Source of the DNA: CAYHPY01 sp964358485
GTDB lineage: Bacteria > Elusimicrobiota > Elusimicrobia > UBA1565 > UBA9628
DNA length: 18,725 bases
Reading direction: 5' to 3'
NCBI GenBank assembly: GCA_964358485.1
Contig: CAYHPY010000074.1
Coordinates: 1-18,725, forward strand
Positions 7,441-14,177 of the stretch are shown piece by piece (position 1 is the stretch's first letter; each line of letters starts with the position of its first letter). Made by a program: the position numbers and the translations under genes. A model generated the notes under the pieces. The model saw only the letters and a list, made by a program, of their open reading frames with translations, was not told where the DNA came from and made no database searches.

Positions 7441-7469
7441 TTGACGGTCCGGCGAAATCCGTCTATACT
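7441..7469 (+). promoter_or_regulatory. strong sigma-70-type promoter of the receiver/hybrid-kinase genes
   Basis: TTGACG (7441-7446) and TATACT (7464-7469), each five of six consensus bases, are separated by exactly 17 nt. Transcription would start near 7476, about 70 nt before the receiver ATG. A short inverted repeat, GTCA-CAT-TGAC (7435-7445), overlaps the -35 and could bind a regulator. This promoter lets the receiver and hybrid kinase be expressed apart from the upstream Crp-family and kinase pair. Confidence 0.7.
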
Positions 7470-7491
7470 GGGGTCGCGGCCCCTCCGCATC

Positions 7492-7508
7492 GGCATCCCC
7501 GGGATGCC
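7492..7508 (+). promoter_or_regulatory. terminator-like hairpin in the receiver-gene leader
   Basis: GGCATCCC and GGGATGCC flank a single C, giving a stem of about 7 bp. The stem is directly followed by TTTCTTCTC. It lies between the predicted start site (about 7476) and the Shine-Dalgarno (7531-7538). A GC-rich stem followed by a pyrimidine/U-rich run resembles a weak intrinsic terminator, so it may attenuate transcription. As a near-perfect palindrome it could equally be a protein-binding site. Confidence 0.4.
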
Positions 7509-7544
7509 TTTCTTCTCGCCAAAATCCCGCGGAGAGGAACGCTC

Positions 7545-7910
7545 ATGCCCGAGACCGTCCTTATCGTCGATGACGATCCGGCCGTGCGCCGGGTGCTTCG
7601 GAAAATGCTCCAGCCGGCGGGGTATCCGCTTCTGGAGGCCGCCGACGGCGACGAAGCCCTCCGGCTGGTGAAGGACCGCCTCCCCTCCCTGATTCTTCTG
7701 GACATGCACATGCCGAGAATGGACGGCATCGCGGCGCTCGACCACATCCTGGAGATCGACCCAAAGGCCCGGGTCATCATGGTCACCGGCGACGGCGACG
7801 ACGCGCGCACCCGGCTGGCCCTGGAGCGCGGGGCCTGCGACGTCATCCTGAAGCCGTTTGGAGCCGAAGGCCTCCGCAATTCCGTCCTGGTCAATCTCGC
7901 GGCCAGATGA
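7545..7910 (+). CDS. stand-alone CheY-like response regulator (receiver only)
   Basis: The 121-residue protein is a single receiver domain. The acidic pocket is D9-D10-D11 (IVDDDPAVRR), the phospho-acceptor is D53 in LILLDMHMPRMDG, the conserved threonine is T81 (IMVTGDG) and the lysine is K103 (ILKPFGAE), so it should accept phosphate normally. There is no output domain; it probably acts by protein contact or as a shuttle in a phosphorelay. The ATG at 7545 has a strong GGAGAGGA Shine-Dalgarno 6 nt upstream. Its stop overlaps the ATG of the hybrid kinase (ATGA), implying coupled synthesis. Likely phosphodonors are the MHYT kinase before it, which lacks a receiver, and the hybrid kinase after it; which pairs with it is inference. 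Confidence 0.95.
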   Translation: MPETVLIVDDDPAVRRVLRKMLQPAGYPLLEAADGDEALRLVKDRLPSLILLDMHMPRMDGIAALDHILEIDPKARVIMVTGDGDDARTRLALERGACDVILKPFGAEGLRNSVLVNLAAR

Positions 7911-10375
7911 TTCCAATCCCTTGCGAGGGCGAAAACGGCGGCCCGCCCCCGGCCGGGCGGATGTCCATTCCCTGGGTGGTCCTGGTTTCCTTGGCGGTGA
8001 CCCTCTCGGCGGTCGGACTGCCGCTCCAATACGCCAAGGGGATCGACTCGAAAGAAACGGCCCTCATCGCGGCGGAGCGCCTTCAAGCCGAGCACGAGGC
8101 GAACCTCCGCTGGCTCGATGAGGTCCTGACCATGTCCGCCCGGCTGGCCGCGGCCACCGGGGAGGACCGGTGGGAGGCGCGCTATAAATCCTTCCAACCC
8201 AAGCTGGACGCGGCGATCCACGCCGCCCGGGGACCGGCCCCGCGGTCCGAGGACGATCCCGGGGCCCGCCTGGACGCCGCCAACGCCGCGCTGGTGAAGA
8301 TGGAACACCGGTCGTTCGAATTGAGGCGGCAGGGGCGGAGCGCGCAGGCGCTCACGCTCCTGACGGGGCGCGGCTACGCGCTTCAAAAGGCCTCCTATGC
8401 CCGGGAATTGGCCTCTTTAAAAAGCGCCTCCCGCGGGGAGCGGTCGGGCCGGCACGAGGCCATCCGTCGCGCGGCCTTCCTTGCGGGACGCCTGCAGGCC
8501 GCCGGCCTGGTCCTGGCCGTCCTGACCTGGGTTATCGCGGGGTTGTGCGTCAACCGGAGGTTTCAGGATCACGAACAAGGCAATAGATCCCTTCTGGAGG
8601 ACCAGCGCCGGCTCGCCGACATCGTCAAGAACCGGACCCAGGACCTGGCCTCCACCCATGCCGCGCTTTCCCAAAGCGACCAGGCCCGGGAAGCGGTCGA
8701 GCGCCGCCAGCGGGCCCAGGTCGAAGTCGCCCTGCTCCTGGGCTCGGCGGACGACGAGGAGGACCCCCTCCCGAGGATTCTGGAATCCATCTGCCGAACG
8801 CTGGGATGGGCCGAGGGCGCGATCTGGACCGTCGATGAAACCGCCGGGGTCCTGCGCAACAACGGGTATTTGAGCCTGGGGTTCCGGGACGAGGAATTCG
8901 AGAAGGTCACCCGGGAGATCACCTTCGCCAAGGGCGTGGGCCTGCCCGGGCGGGTCTGGGAGATGCAAGCCCCCGCCTGGATCGTCGACGTGGTGAAAGA
9001 CCCGAATTTTCCTCGGGGGCCTTACGCCGAGCGCGCCGGCCTTCGCGCCGCCTGCGCCATGCCCATCATCGCCTCCAACCGCTTCCTGGGCGTCCTGGAG
9101 TTTTTCCGGAAGGCGCCCGAAAAACCGGACCTGGCGCTTCTGGCCAGCCTGCGGACGCTCGGCGTGCACATCGGGCAGTATCTGGAGCGCCGCCGCGCCC
9201 GCAACGACCACCAACGCGCTCAGGCCATGCTGGCGCAGTCCCAAAAGATGGACGCCCTGGGCAAGCTCGCCGGCGGGGTGGCCCATGACTTCAACAACCT
9301 CCTGACGATCATCAAGGGCGCGTGCTCGAGCCTCGAAGCCTCCGTCCCCGCCGGCGACCCGCGGCGCGAGGACATCAACGACATCAAAGCCTCCTCCGAC
9401 CGCGGCGCCGGGCTGACCAGGCAGCTTCTCGCCTTCACCCGCCAACAGAACCGCCGGCCCGTCCCCCTGGACGTCCGGCTGGCGCTCACCAACGCCCACG
9501 GCATGCTCCGGCGGCTCATTCCCGAGAGCGTCGGATTTGAGGCCGACCTGATGTTCGACCTGGGGGTGGTGCTCATCGATCCCGGACAGTTCGACTTATT
9601 GCTCATCAATCTGATCGTCAACGCGGTGGACGCCATGCCCCAGGGGGGCCTCGTGCGCCTGCAGGCGCGGCGGATCGTGATCGACGAGCAGGCCTGCGGG
9701 AAGCTCACGGACCTGAAACCCGGGCCGCATTTGGACCTTTCCATCGCCGATACCGGCACCGGCATTTCCCCGGAGACGCTGGCGAAGATCTTCGATCCGT
9801 TCTTCACGACCAAGGAGGTCGGCAAGGGCACCGGCCTCGGGCTGTCGACGGTGGACGGCATCGTCCGCCAGAACGGGGGCGCCATCGAGGTCGCCAGCGT
9901 CGTCGGGAAGGGAAGCCGCTTCACGGTCTACCTGCCGAGCGCCTCCCAGCCGGCGCCGGCCGTTTCGGCCCCGGCCGGGGCCCCGCCGAAAGGCCGGGAG
10001 ACCGTCCTTTTGGTCGAGGACGAACCCGTGCTTCGCCGGGTCGCCCGGCGCATCCTGTCGGAGCACGGCTATGCCGTCATCGACGCGGCAAACGCCCGGG
10101 AGGCCTTGGAGTTCCTGGACAAGGGATCCCGCGTGGACCTGCTCCTGACCGACATCATCATGCCCGGCATGAACGGCCGCGACCTCGCGCGCGAGGCCCG
10201 GTCGAGGCGGTCCTCCCTCAAGGTCCTGCTCATGTCCGGCTATAGCGCCGACATTTTGAGCCCCAAGGATGAAGAGGACGCCAAATTAACCCTCATCGAG
10301 AAGCCCTTCAGCGCCGACTCCCTGCTCCGGGGAGTCCATGAGGCCTTGAACGGCCCCTTCCCGATCGGAGGATGA
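7907..10375 (+). CDS. hybrid sensor histidine kinase (membrane sensor-GAF-HisKA-HATPase-receiver)
   Basis: This is an 822-residue membrane hybrid kinase. Transmembrane segments at about 22-42 and 192-214 enclose an extracytoplasmic sensor of about 150 mostly helical residues that I cannot assign to a named family. A coiled segment (about 220-270) leads to a GAF domain at about 272-427. The kinase core has H460 in VAHDFNNLLT, N572 in NLIVNAVDAMP, D615 in ADTGTG, FDPFFTTK, and GKGTGLGL at 639-646. A C-terminal receiver at about 697-815 has E704/D705, acceptor D749 (LLLTDIIMPGMNG) and K799 (IEKPFS). No histidine phosphotransfer domain is present, so the internal receiver may return or drain phosphate, or pass it through an unlinked Hpt protein. 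The ATG at 7907 overlaps the previous stop; M19 (7961) is a possible later start. The 3' end faces the amidohydrolase gene with a 16-nt gap. Confidence 0.93.
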   Translation: MIPIPCEGENGGPPPAGRMSIPWVVLVSLAVTLSAVGLPLQYAKGIDSKETALIAAERLQAEHEANLRWLDEVLTMSARLAAATGEDRWEARYKSFQPKLDAAIHAARGPAPRSEDDPGARLDAANAALVKMEHRSFELRRQGRSAQALTLLTGRGYALQKASYARELASLKSASRGERSGRHEAIRRAAFLAGRLQAAGLVLAVLTWVIAGLCVNRRFQDHEQGNRSLLEDQRRLADIVKNRTQDLASTHAALSQSDQAREAVERRQRAQVEVALLLGSADDEEDPLPRILESICRTLGWAEGAIWTVDETAGVLRNNGYLSLGFRDEEFEKVTREITFAKGVGLPGRVWEMQAPAWIVDVVKDPNFPRGPYAERAGLRAACAMPIIASNRFLGVLEFFRKAPEKPDLALLASLRTLGVHIGQYLERRRARNDHQRAQAMLAQSQKMDALGKLAGGVAHDFNNLLTIIKGACSSLEASVPAGDPRREDINDIKASSDRGAGLTRQLLAFTRQQNRRPVPLDVRLALTNAHGMLRRLIPESVGFEADLMFDLGVVLIDPGQFDLLLINLIVNAVDAMPQGGLVRLQARRIVIDEQACGKLTDLKPGPHLDLSIADTGTGISPETLAKIFDPFFTTKEVGKGTGLGLSTVDGIVRQNGGAIEVASVVGKGSRFTVYLPSASQPAPAVSAPAGAPPKGRETVLLVEDEPVLRRVARRILSEHGYAVIDAANAREALEFLDKGSRVDLLLTDIIMPGMNGRDLAREARSRRSSLKVLLMSGYSADILSPKDEEDAKLTLIEKPFSADSLLRGVHEALNGPFPIGG

Positions 10376-10391
10376 GTTCGGCCGCGCCGGG

Positions 10392-11252
10392 TTAAAGCTT
10401 GTCCGGGGCGGGCGCGGGCACCGTGATCCCGAACACCTTGGCGGCGTTGTCGCGGAAGACCGCCTTCCAATGCTTGGAGGGGATCGCCTCCCGGAAGGCC
10501 TTGAGATAGGGCCCGACCGCGGTCAGCGGCCAATCGGTCCCGAACATGAGCTTCTCGGGATTGTCGATGAAGCCGAAGGTCCAGGAGAGCGGCTTGGTCA
10601 TGTATTTCTCGAGGCCCTCCGGCGGAACCTTGCGCAGGTCCCCGATCAGGAAGGCCGAGCCGTCCAGGTAAACATTGGGATTCTTGTAAGCCAGCTCCGC
10701 GGCCGACTCAATCCAGGGGTTGCCGCAATGGGCGAGCACGAAATTGACCTTCGGATGGTCCACGGCCACCTCATCGACGGTCAGGGGATCCGCGTATTTC
10801 AGCTTGGCCTTGGCCGAATAGGTGTCCCCGGTGTGGAACACGACCGGGACGCCGTACTTCTCGGCCAGGGCGTAGACGGGCTCGTAGATCGGATCGTAGG
10901 CGTAACGGTGGGCGTAGCCCAGGTAGATCTTGACGCAGCGGTACTTCTTGTCCTTCAACCCCGCCTCGATGCGGGGCAGGTCCGGCTTGTCCCCCACCCC
11001 GGCGCAGAAGATCACGCCTTTTTCCGCCAGGGAGGCGTCGTAGCCCGCCCCGCCCGGGCCGGTCATGGACACCGCGCCGATGACTCCGTTGTCCTTGAGC
11101 TCCCGCAGGAAGTTTTCCCGCGTCAGGGAAATGCCGCTGGTGCGCTCGGGTTCCCCCGTGAACTCGGTGTGCATGTGGGCGTCGATGATGCCGTCGGGCA
11201 TCTGCGCGAAGGCCGGGCAGGCCGCCAGCAGGACCGGAAGGAAGATTTTCAT
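10392..11252 (-). CDS. exported amidohydrolase-2 family metal-dependent hydrolase
   Basis: The 286-residue protein has the TIM-barrel metal-hydrolase pattern of the amidohydrolase-2 group. H26 and H28 are in IIDAHMHTE, H140 is in VVFHTGD, H175 is in VLAHCGNPW, and D240 is in MFGTDWPL. These enzymes hydrolyse or decarboxylate small organic acids, lactones or amides; the substrate cannot be read from sequence. The N-terminus MKIFLPVLLAACPAFAQ is a signal peptide. AFA before Q17 suits ordinary signal peptidase, while LAAC at 9-12 could be a short lipobox. Export is unusual for a family that is mostly cytosolic. The gene lies downstream of another exported protein, separated by a strong hairpin. 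No Shine-Dalgarno is seen; a TAGAAT (11258-11263) 5 nt before the ATG could give a leaderless message. The family call is firm; the specific reaction is unknown. Confidence 0.85.
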   Translation of the reverse strand: MKIFLPVLLAACPAFAQMPDGIIDAHMHTEFTGEPERTSGISLTRENFLRELKDNGVIGAVSMTGPGGAGYDASLAEKGVIFCAGVGDKPDLPRIEAGLKDKKYRCVKIYLGYAHRYAYDPIYEPVYALAEKYGVPVVFHTGDTYSAKAKLKYADPLTVDEVAVDHPKVNFVLAHCGNPWIESAAELAYKNPNVYLDGSAFLIGDLRKVPPEGLEKYMTKPLSWTFGFIDNPEKLMFGTDWPLTAVGPYLKAFREAIPSKHWKAVFRDNAAKVFGITVPAPAPDKL

Positions 11253-11271
11253 GGGTTGATTCTAGCAACTC

Positions 11272-11303
11272 AGAGCCCCTCCCGGAATCCCGGGAGGGGC
11301 TCT
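11272..11303 (-). terminator. perfect 14-bp hairpin between the two exported-protein genes
   Basis: AGAGCCCCTCCCGG and CCGGGAGGGGCTCT pair perfectly around a 4-nt loop. The hairpin lies 18 nt after the stop of the cysteine-containing exported protein and 19 nt before the amidohydrolase ATG. No T-tract follows on either strand, so it is either a non-canonical terminator or an mRNA-stabilising element separating expression of the two genes. Confidence 0.6.
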
Positions 11304-11320
11304 TGGGCGGCGCGCGAGTC

Positions 11321-12085
11321 TTAGTTGAGGGGGAGGGAGTAGCTCTCGGAGTAGGCCAGGATCATGACGTGGACCGGACCCTCGCCGGCGTTGACGGTGA
11401 CAAATCCATTGAGGGCCGACACCACCGACTCGTCGGCGGCGCTGACCACGGTCACGCCCAGCTTGTGGCCGGCCGAGGCGCGCAGTTCCTTGATTTTGAG
11501 CTTGTCGGAGCGCTTGATGCAGGAGCCGTAGTTCTTGATGAAGTCGTCGCCGTTGCGGATCTTGCGGACCACGGTGAACATGATGCAGTCGTCGATGGCG
11601 GCCTGAACCGCGCTGCGGGCCTCGGCGCCGACTTCCTCGGAGCGGACGATGGAGACGGGCTGGCCGAGCAGGCGGCTGTCCCGGACGCGCAGGCCGTGGT
11701 TTAAGTCGCGCATGACCTTGCTGGTGGAGGCGATGGAGGGCTCCAGGACCAGCGCCAGGCCGAAGGTTCCCTCGCCGGAGGTGCTGGGGCCCAGGACTTG
11801 GGACTCAAGGCCGATCTTGACGGAGTAGCGGGCCGAAAGGGCCTGCACGCAGGGGGCCAGCATTTCCTTGGCCTGGTCCACGGTGAAGGGCACGATCGCC
11901 CGGGCGTCCACGACCGCGCAGGCCGGAACTCCCTGGAAGGCGTCCTGGGAAACCACCGGGGTCTCGAAATCTCCGAAGGCGCGGACCAGGCCCGCGTCGG
12001 CGGAAACCGACAGGCGCTCGAATTGGCCGGCGGAGGCCAGGGTGGGAAGGATCAGGGCGACGGCGGCGAAAATTTTGGCTTGCAT
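11321..12085 (-). CDS. exported protein of unknown function with four cysteines
   Basis: I do not recognise this 254-residue protein. Residues 1-19 (MQAKIFAAVALILPTLASA) form a clear signal peptide with an ASA cleavage site before G20. The mature part has exactly four cysteines, C56, C79, C167 and C189. They fall as two pairs about 22 residues apart, consistent with two disulfide bonds outside the cytoplasm. There are no further membrane segments or repeats, and the mix of beta-type and helical stretches suggests a compact soluble domain. The ATG at 12085 is chosen over an upstream in-frame start at 12115 because AAAGGAGAG lies 5 nt before it and the signal peptide begins there. It is the first gene after rsmE on this strand, with its own 119-nt upstream region that holds an FNR-type box. 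The amidohydrolase gene follows it. Confidence 0.8.
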   Translation of the reverse strand: MQAKIFAAVALILPTLASAGQFERLSVSADAGLVRAFGDFETPVVSQDAFQGVPACAVVDARAIVPFTVDQAKEMLAPCVQALSARYSVKIGLESQVLGPSTSGEGTFGLALVLEPSIASTSKVMRDLNHGLRVRDSRLLGQPVSIVRSEEVGAEARSAVQAAIDDCIMFTVVRKIRNGDDFIKNYGSCIKRSDKLKIKELRASAGHKLGVTVVSAADESVVSALNGFVTVNAGEGPVHVMILAYSESYSLPLN

Positions 12086-12176
12086 CGAAACTCTCCTTTG
12101 GTTCATGTTGCGCATCGTAAGGAAAGTTTACCCAAAGGACCCAGATCCCCCGTAGGACTTTGGTCAACCGCGGCTA

Positions 12177-12190
12177 TTGATCCAGATCAA
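12177..12190. promoter_or_regulatory. FNR-type box upstream of the exported-protein gene
   Basis: TTGATCCAGATCAA is an exact match to the FNR consensus TTGAT-N4-ATCAA. It lies 91 nt upstream of the exported-protein ATG and just after the rsmE stop. A further half-site, GGTTGACC on the minus strand (12162-12169), follows about two helical turns downstream. No good -10 was found at class II spacing, so whether it activates or represses is unknown. The Crp/Fnr-family gene at 4869 is a natural candidate binder. Confidence 0.5.
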
Positions 12191-12204
12191 CCCCGAAATC
12201 GGGC

Positions 12205-13005
12205 CTAAAGCGCGCCCAGTTCGTACAGGACGACGGCGGCGGCGGCCATGGAGGCGGTTTCGGCGCGCAAGGTCTGCCGGCCCAGGCCGAAGACGACGGC
12301 CCCCAGGCTCTCGGCCAGCTCCACCTCCTCCTCGGTAAATCCCCCCTCCGGCCCGATGAAGAGATTGACGCGGACCGGCTTGCCGCCGGCGGCGGCCATC
12401 GCCTCCCGCAAAAAGCCCCGCAGGCTTTCGGCCGCGGTCGCCCCGGAGAGGCCTTCCCAGGCCAGGATGCTCAGGCCCTGGCCCTCGCAGGCCTTGATGG
12501 CGTCCCGGAATTGCGCCGGGGCTTCCAGTTCGGGGAGCTTGGCGCGGCCGCATTGCTTGGCCGCGGCCAACAGGATCTTGCCCCAGCGCTCGCGTTTGGC
12601 CTCGATGCGCCCGGCCTCGTGAAGCAGGACCACCGTGCGCGGGGTCAGAACCGGATGAAAAGAGGACACGCCCAGCTCCGTCCCTTTCTGCAGAACGGTT
12701 TCCCAACCCGCCGCCTTGAGCAGGCCCGCGTAAAGCCGCAGGCTGACCGCCGGATGACCCTCGATTTGGGTCAAGGTGGAGGTCAGCTCCCCGGACACGT
12801 CCCCCTCGGGGTGGATGGTTTTGATCATGGCCTCAAAGCGCCCGCCTTTGCCGTCGAACAGGACCAGGGAGTCCCCGGCCTTTTTGCGCAGGACCTTGGC
12901 GATGTGAAACGCCTCCGGGCCCGTCAGACGGAACTTGCCGTCGTGGACGGCTTCGGGGGAGATGAAGAATTGCTGACAGACGAGACCGGCGGTCGGCGTG
13001 GGCAT
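12205..13005 (-). CDS. rsmE: 16S rRNA (uracil-1498-N3)-methyltransferase RsmE
   Basis: RsmE methylates N3 of U1498 in the decoding region of 16S rRNA using S-adenosylmethionine. The 266-residue protein has the N-terminal PUA-like part (HIAKVLRKKAGDSLVLFDGKGG) and the C-terminal SPOUT-fold trefoil-knot domain. The knot signatures are LQKGTELGV near 106, AAKQCGR near 148, LFIGPEGGFTEEE near 215 and LGRQTLRAETA near 241-251. The length is normal. The ATG at 13005 has an exceptionally good AAAAGGAGGT Shine-Dalgarno. It lies 50 nt after dnaJ and is probably the last gene of the hrcA operon. In many bacteria mtaB follows rsmE directly; here the next gene is the unknown exported protein, and mtaB is about 7.5 kb away. 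Confidence 0.95.
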   Translation of the reverse strand: MPTPTAGLVCQQFFISPEAVHDGKFRLTGPEAFHIAKVLRKKAGDSLVLFDGKGGRFEAMIKTIHPEGDVSGELTSTLTQIEGHPAVSLRLYAGLLKAAGWETVLQKGTELGVSSFHPVLTPRTVVLLHEAGRIEAKRERWGKILLAAAKQCGRAKLPELEAPAQFRDAIKACEGQGLSILAWEGLSGATAAESLRGFLREAMAAAGGKPVRVNLFIGPEGGFTEEEVELAESLGAVVFGLGRQTLRAETASMAAAAVVLYELGAL

Positions 13006-13055
13006 TCGACCTCCTTTTGGAGTTGGAATTTTTTACCCGAACTGATTATCCGAAT

Positions 13056-14177
13056 TCACTGCCCGAAAATCTTTTTAAAGATCCCTTCCCCTTCCGTCTT
13101 TTTTTCCTCATGAGAATCGGAAAGAGTCCGGGCGAGTTCTTCAAACAATTCTTTTTGCCGGACGGTGAGATGAGAGGGGACGGAAAGTCTAATCTTCACC
13201 ATGAGATCCCCATGCCCCCGCCCATGAAGCTTTGGCATGCCCTTGCCTTGGAGCCGGAAAGTCGCCCCGTGCTGGACCCCGGCCGGAATCTTGATCCGGG
13301 TCCGCCCCCCCTCCAGGGTGGGAACCTCCAGCGTCGTGCCCAACGCGGCGCGGGCCACGTCGATGGTCTCTTCCACGACCAAGTCGTCTTCATGGCGTTC
13401 GAAGCGCGGGTCGGATTTTACCCGGATGGCCACGAACAGGTCCCCCGGGGAGACTCCCGGCCCCCCGGATTCTCCTTCCCCGGAGATGCGCAGGGTGGCC
13501 CCGTCGTAGATGCCGGGAGGAATCTTGACCTTGAGGTCGGCGGGGCGGCGCACCCGGCCGTTGCCCCGGCAATCCGGGCAGGGATGCTCGATGACCTGGC
13601 CGGCGCCGCCGCATTGGCCGCAGGCCTGGCTCATGGAGAAAAAGCCTTGGGAGAACTGAACGCGGCCGGAGCCGCGGCATTGCGGACAGCGCTTGGCTCC
13701 CGTGCCCTTGCGGGCGCCCGAGCCTTCGCAGGCGCGGCAAGACTGCACGCGGTCGAAGCGGAGTTCGGCTTCGGTGCCGCCGTAGGCGTCCTCCAGGCTC
13801 ACCGCGGTTTCGATCTTGAGGTCGGCGCCCCGCCGGGGCCGCCGGGACCCGCCGCCCTCGCCGCCGAAAAAACTCTCGAAGATGTCGCCGAAGACGTCGC
13901 CGACGTCCACCCCGCCCCCGAAGGGTCCGGCCCCGCCGCCGGCGCCCGCCCCGGCGGCAAGGCCCGCCTCTCCGTACTGGTCGTAGAGCTGGCGTTTCTT
14001 GGGGTCCGACAGGGCCTCATAGGCGCCGTTGATCTTGCGGAATTTCTCCTCGGATTTCTTGTCGCCCGGATTGCGGTCGGGATGGAGCTTCATCGCCAGC
14101 TTCCGGTAGGCCGATTTGATCTCGGCTTCGGAAGCGGTGCGAGGGACCCCCAACAAAGAATAGAAATCTTCCGGCAT
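13056..14177 (-). CDS. dnaJ: chaperone DnaJ (Hsp40)
   Basis: DnaJ delivers unfolded proteins to DnaK and stimulates its ATPase. The 373-residue protein has the full type I layout. The J domain (about 3-70) carries HPD at 32-34. A Gly/Phe-rich linker runs to about residue 108. A zinc-binding domain follows with four CxxCxGxG repeats (CRACEGSG, CPQCRGSG, CGQCGGAG, CPDCRGNG). The C-terminal substrate-binding domains include DLKVKIPPGIYDGATLRISGEGE and GDLFVAIRV. Its ATG immediately follows the dnaK stop with no intervening base and no good Shine-Dalgarno, so translation is probably coupled to dnaK. The C-terminus ends GIFKKIFGQ. No anomalies were seen. Confidence 0.97.
   Translation of the reverse strand: MPEDFYSLLGVPRTASEAEIKSAYRKLAMKLHPDRNPGDKKSEEKFRKINGAYEALSDPKKRQLYDQYGEAGLAAGAGAGGGAGPFGGGVDVGDVFGDIFESFFGGEGGGSRRPRRGADLKIETAVSLEDAYGGTEAELRFDRVQSCRACEGSGARKGTGAKRCPQCRGSGRVQFSQGFFSMSQACGQCGGAGQVIEHPCPDCRGNGRVRRPADLKVKIPPGIYDGATLRISGEGESGGPGVSPGDLFVAIRVKSDPRFERHEDDLVVEETIDVARAALGTTLEVPTLEGGRTRIKIPAGVQHGATFRLQGKGMPKLHGRGHGDLMVKIRLSVPSHLTVRQKELFEELARTLSDSHEEKKTEGEGIFKKIFGQ

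Noticed and set aside
4700..12200. Direct repeats or transposase remnants flanking the accessory block
   Set aside because: Only short matches such as GTCAACC were seen near both ends, which is within chance expectation. No transposase, integrase or tRNA attachment site is present.
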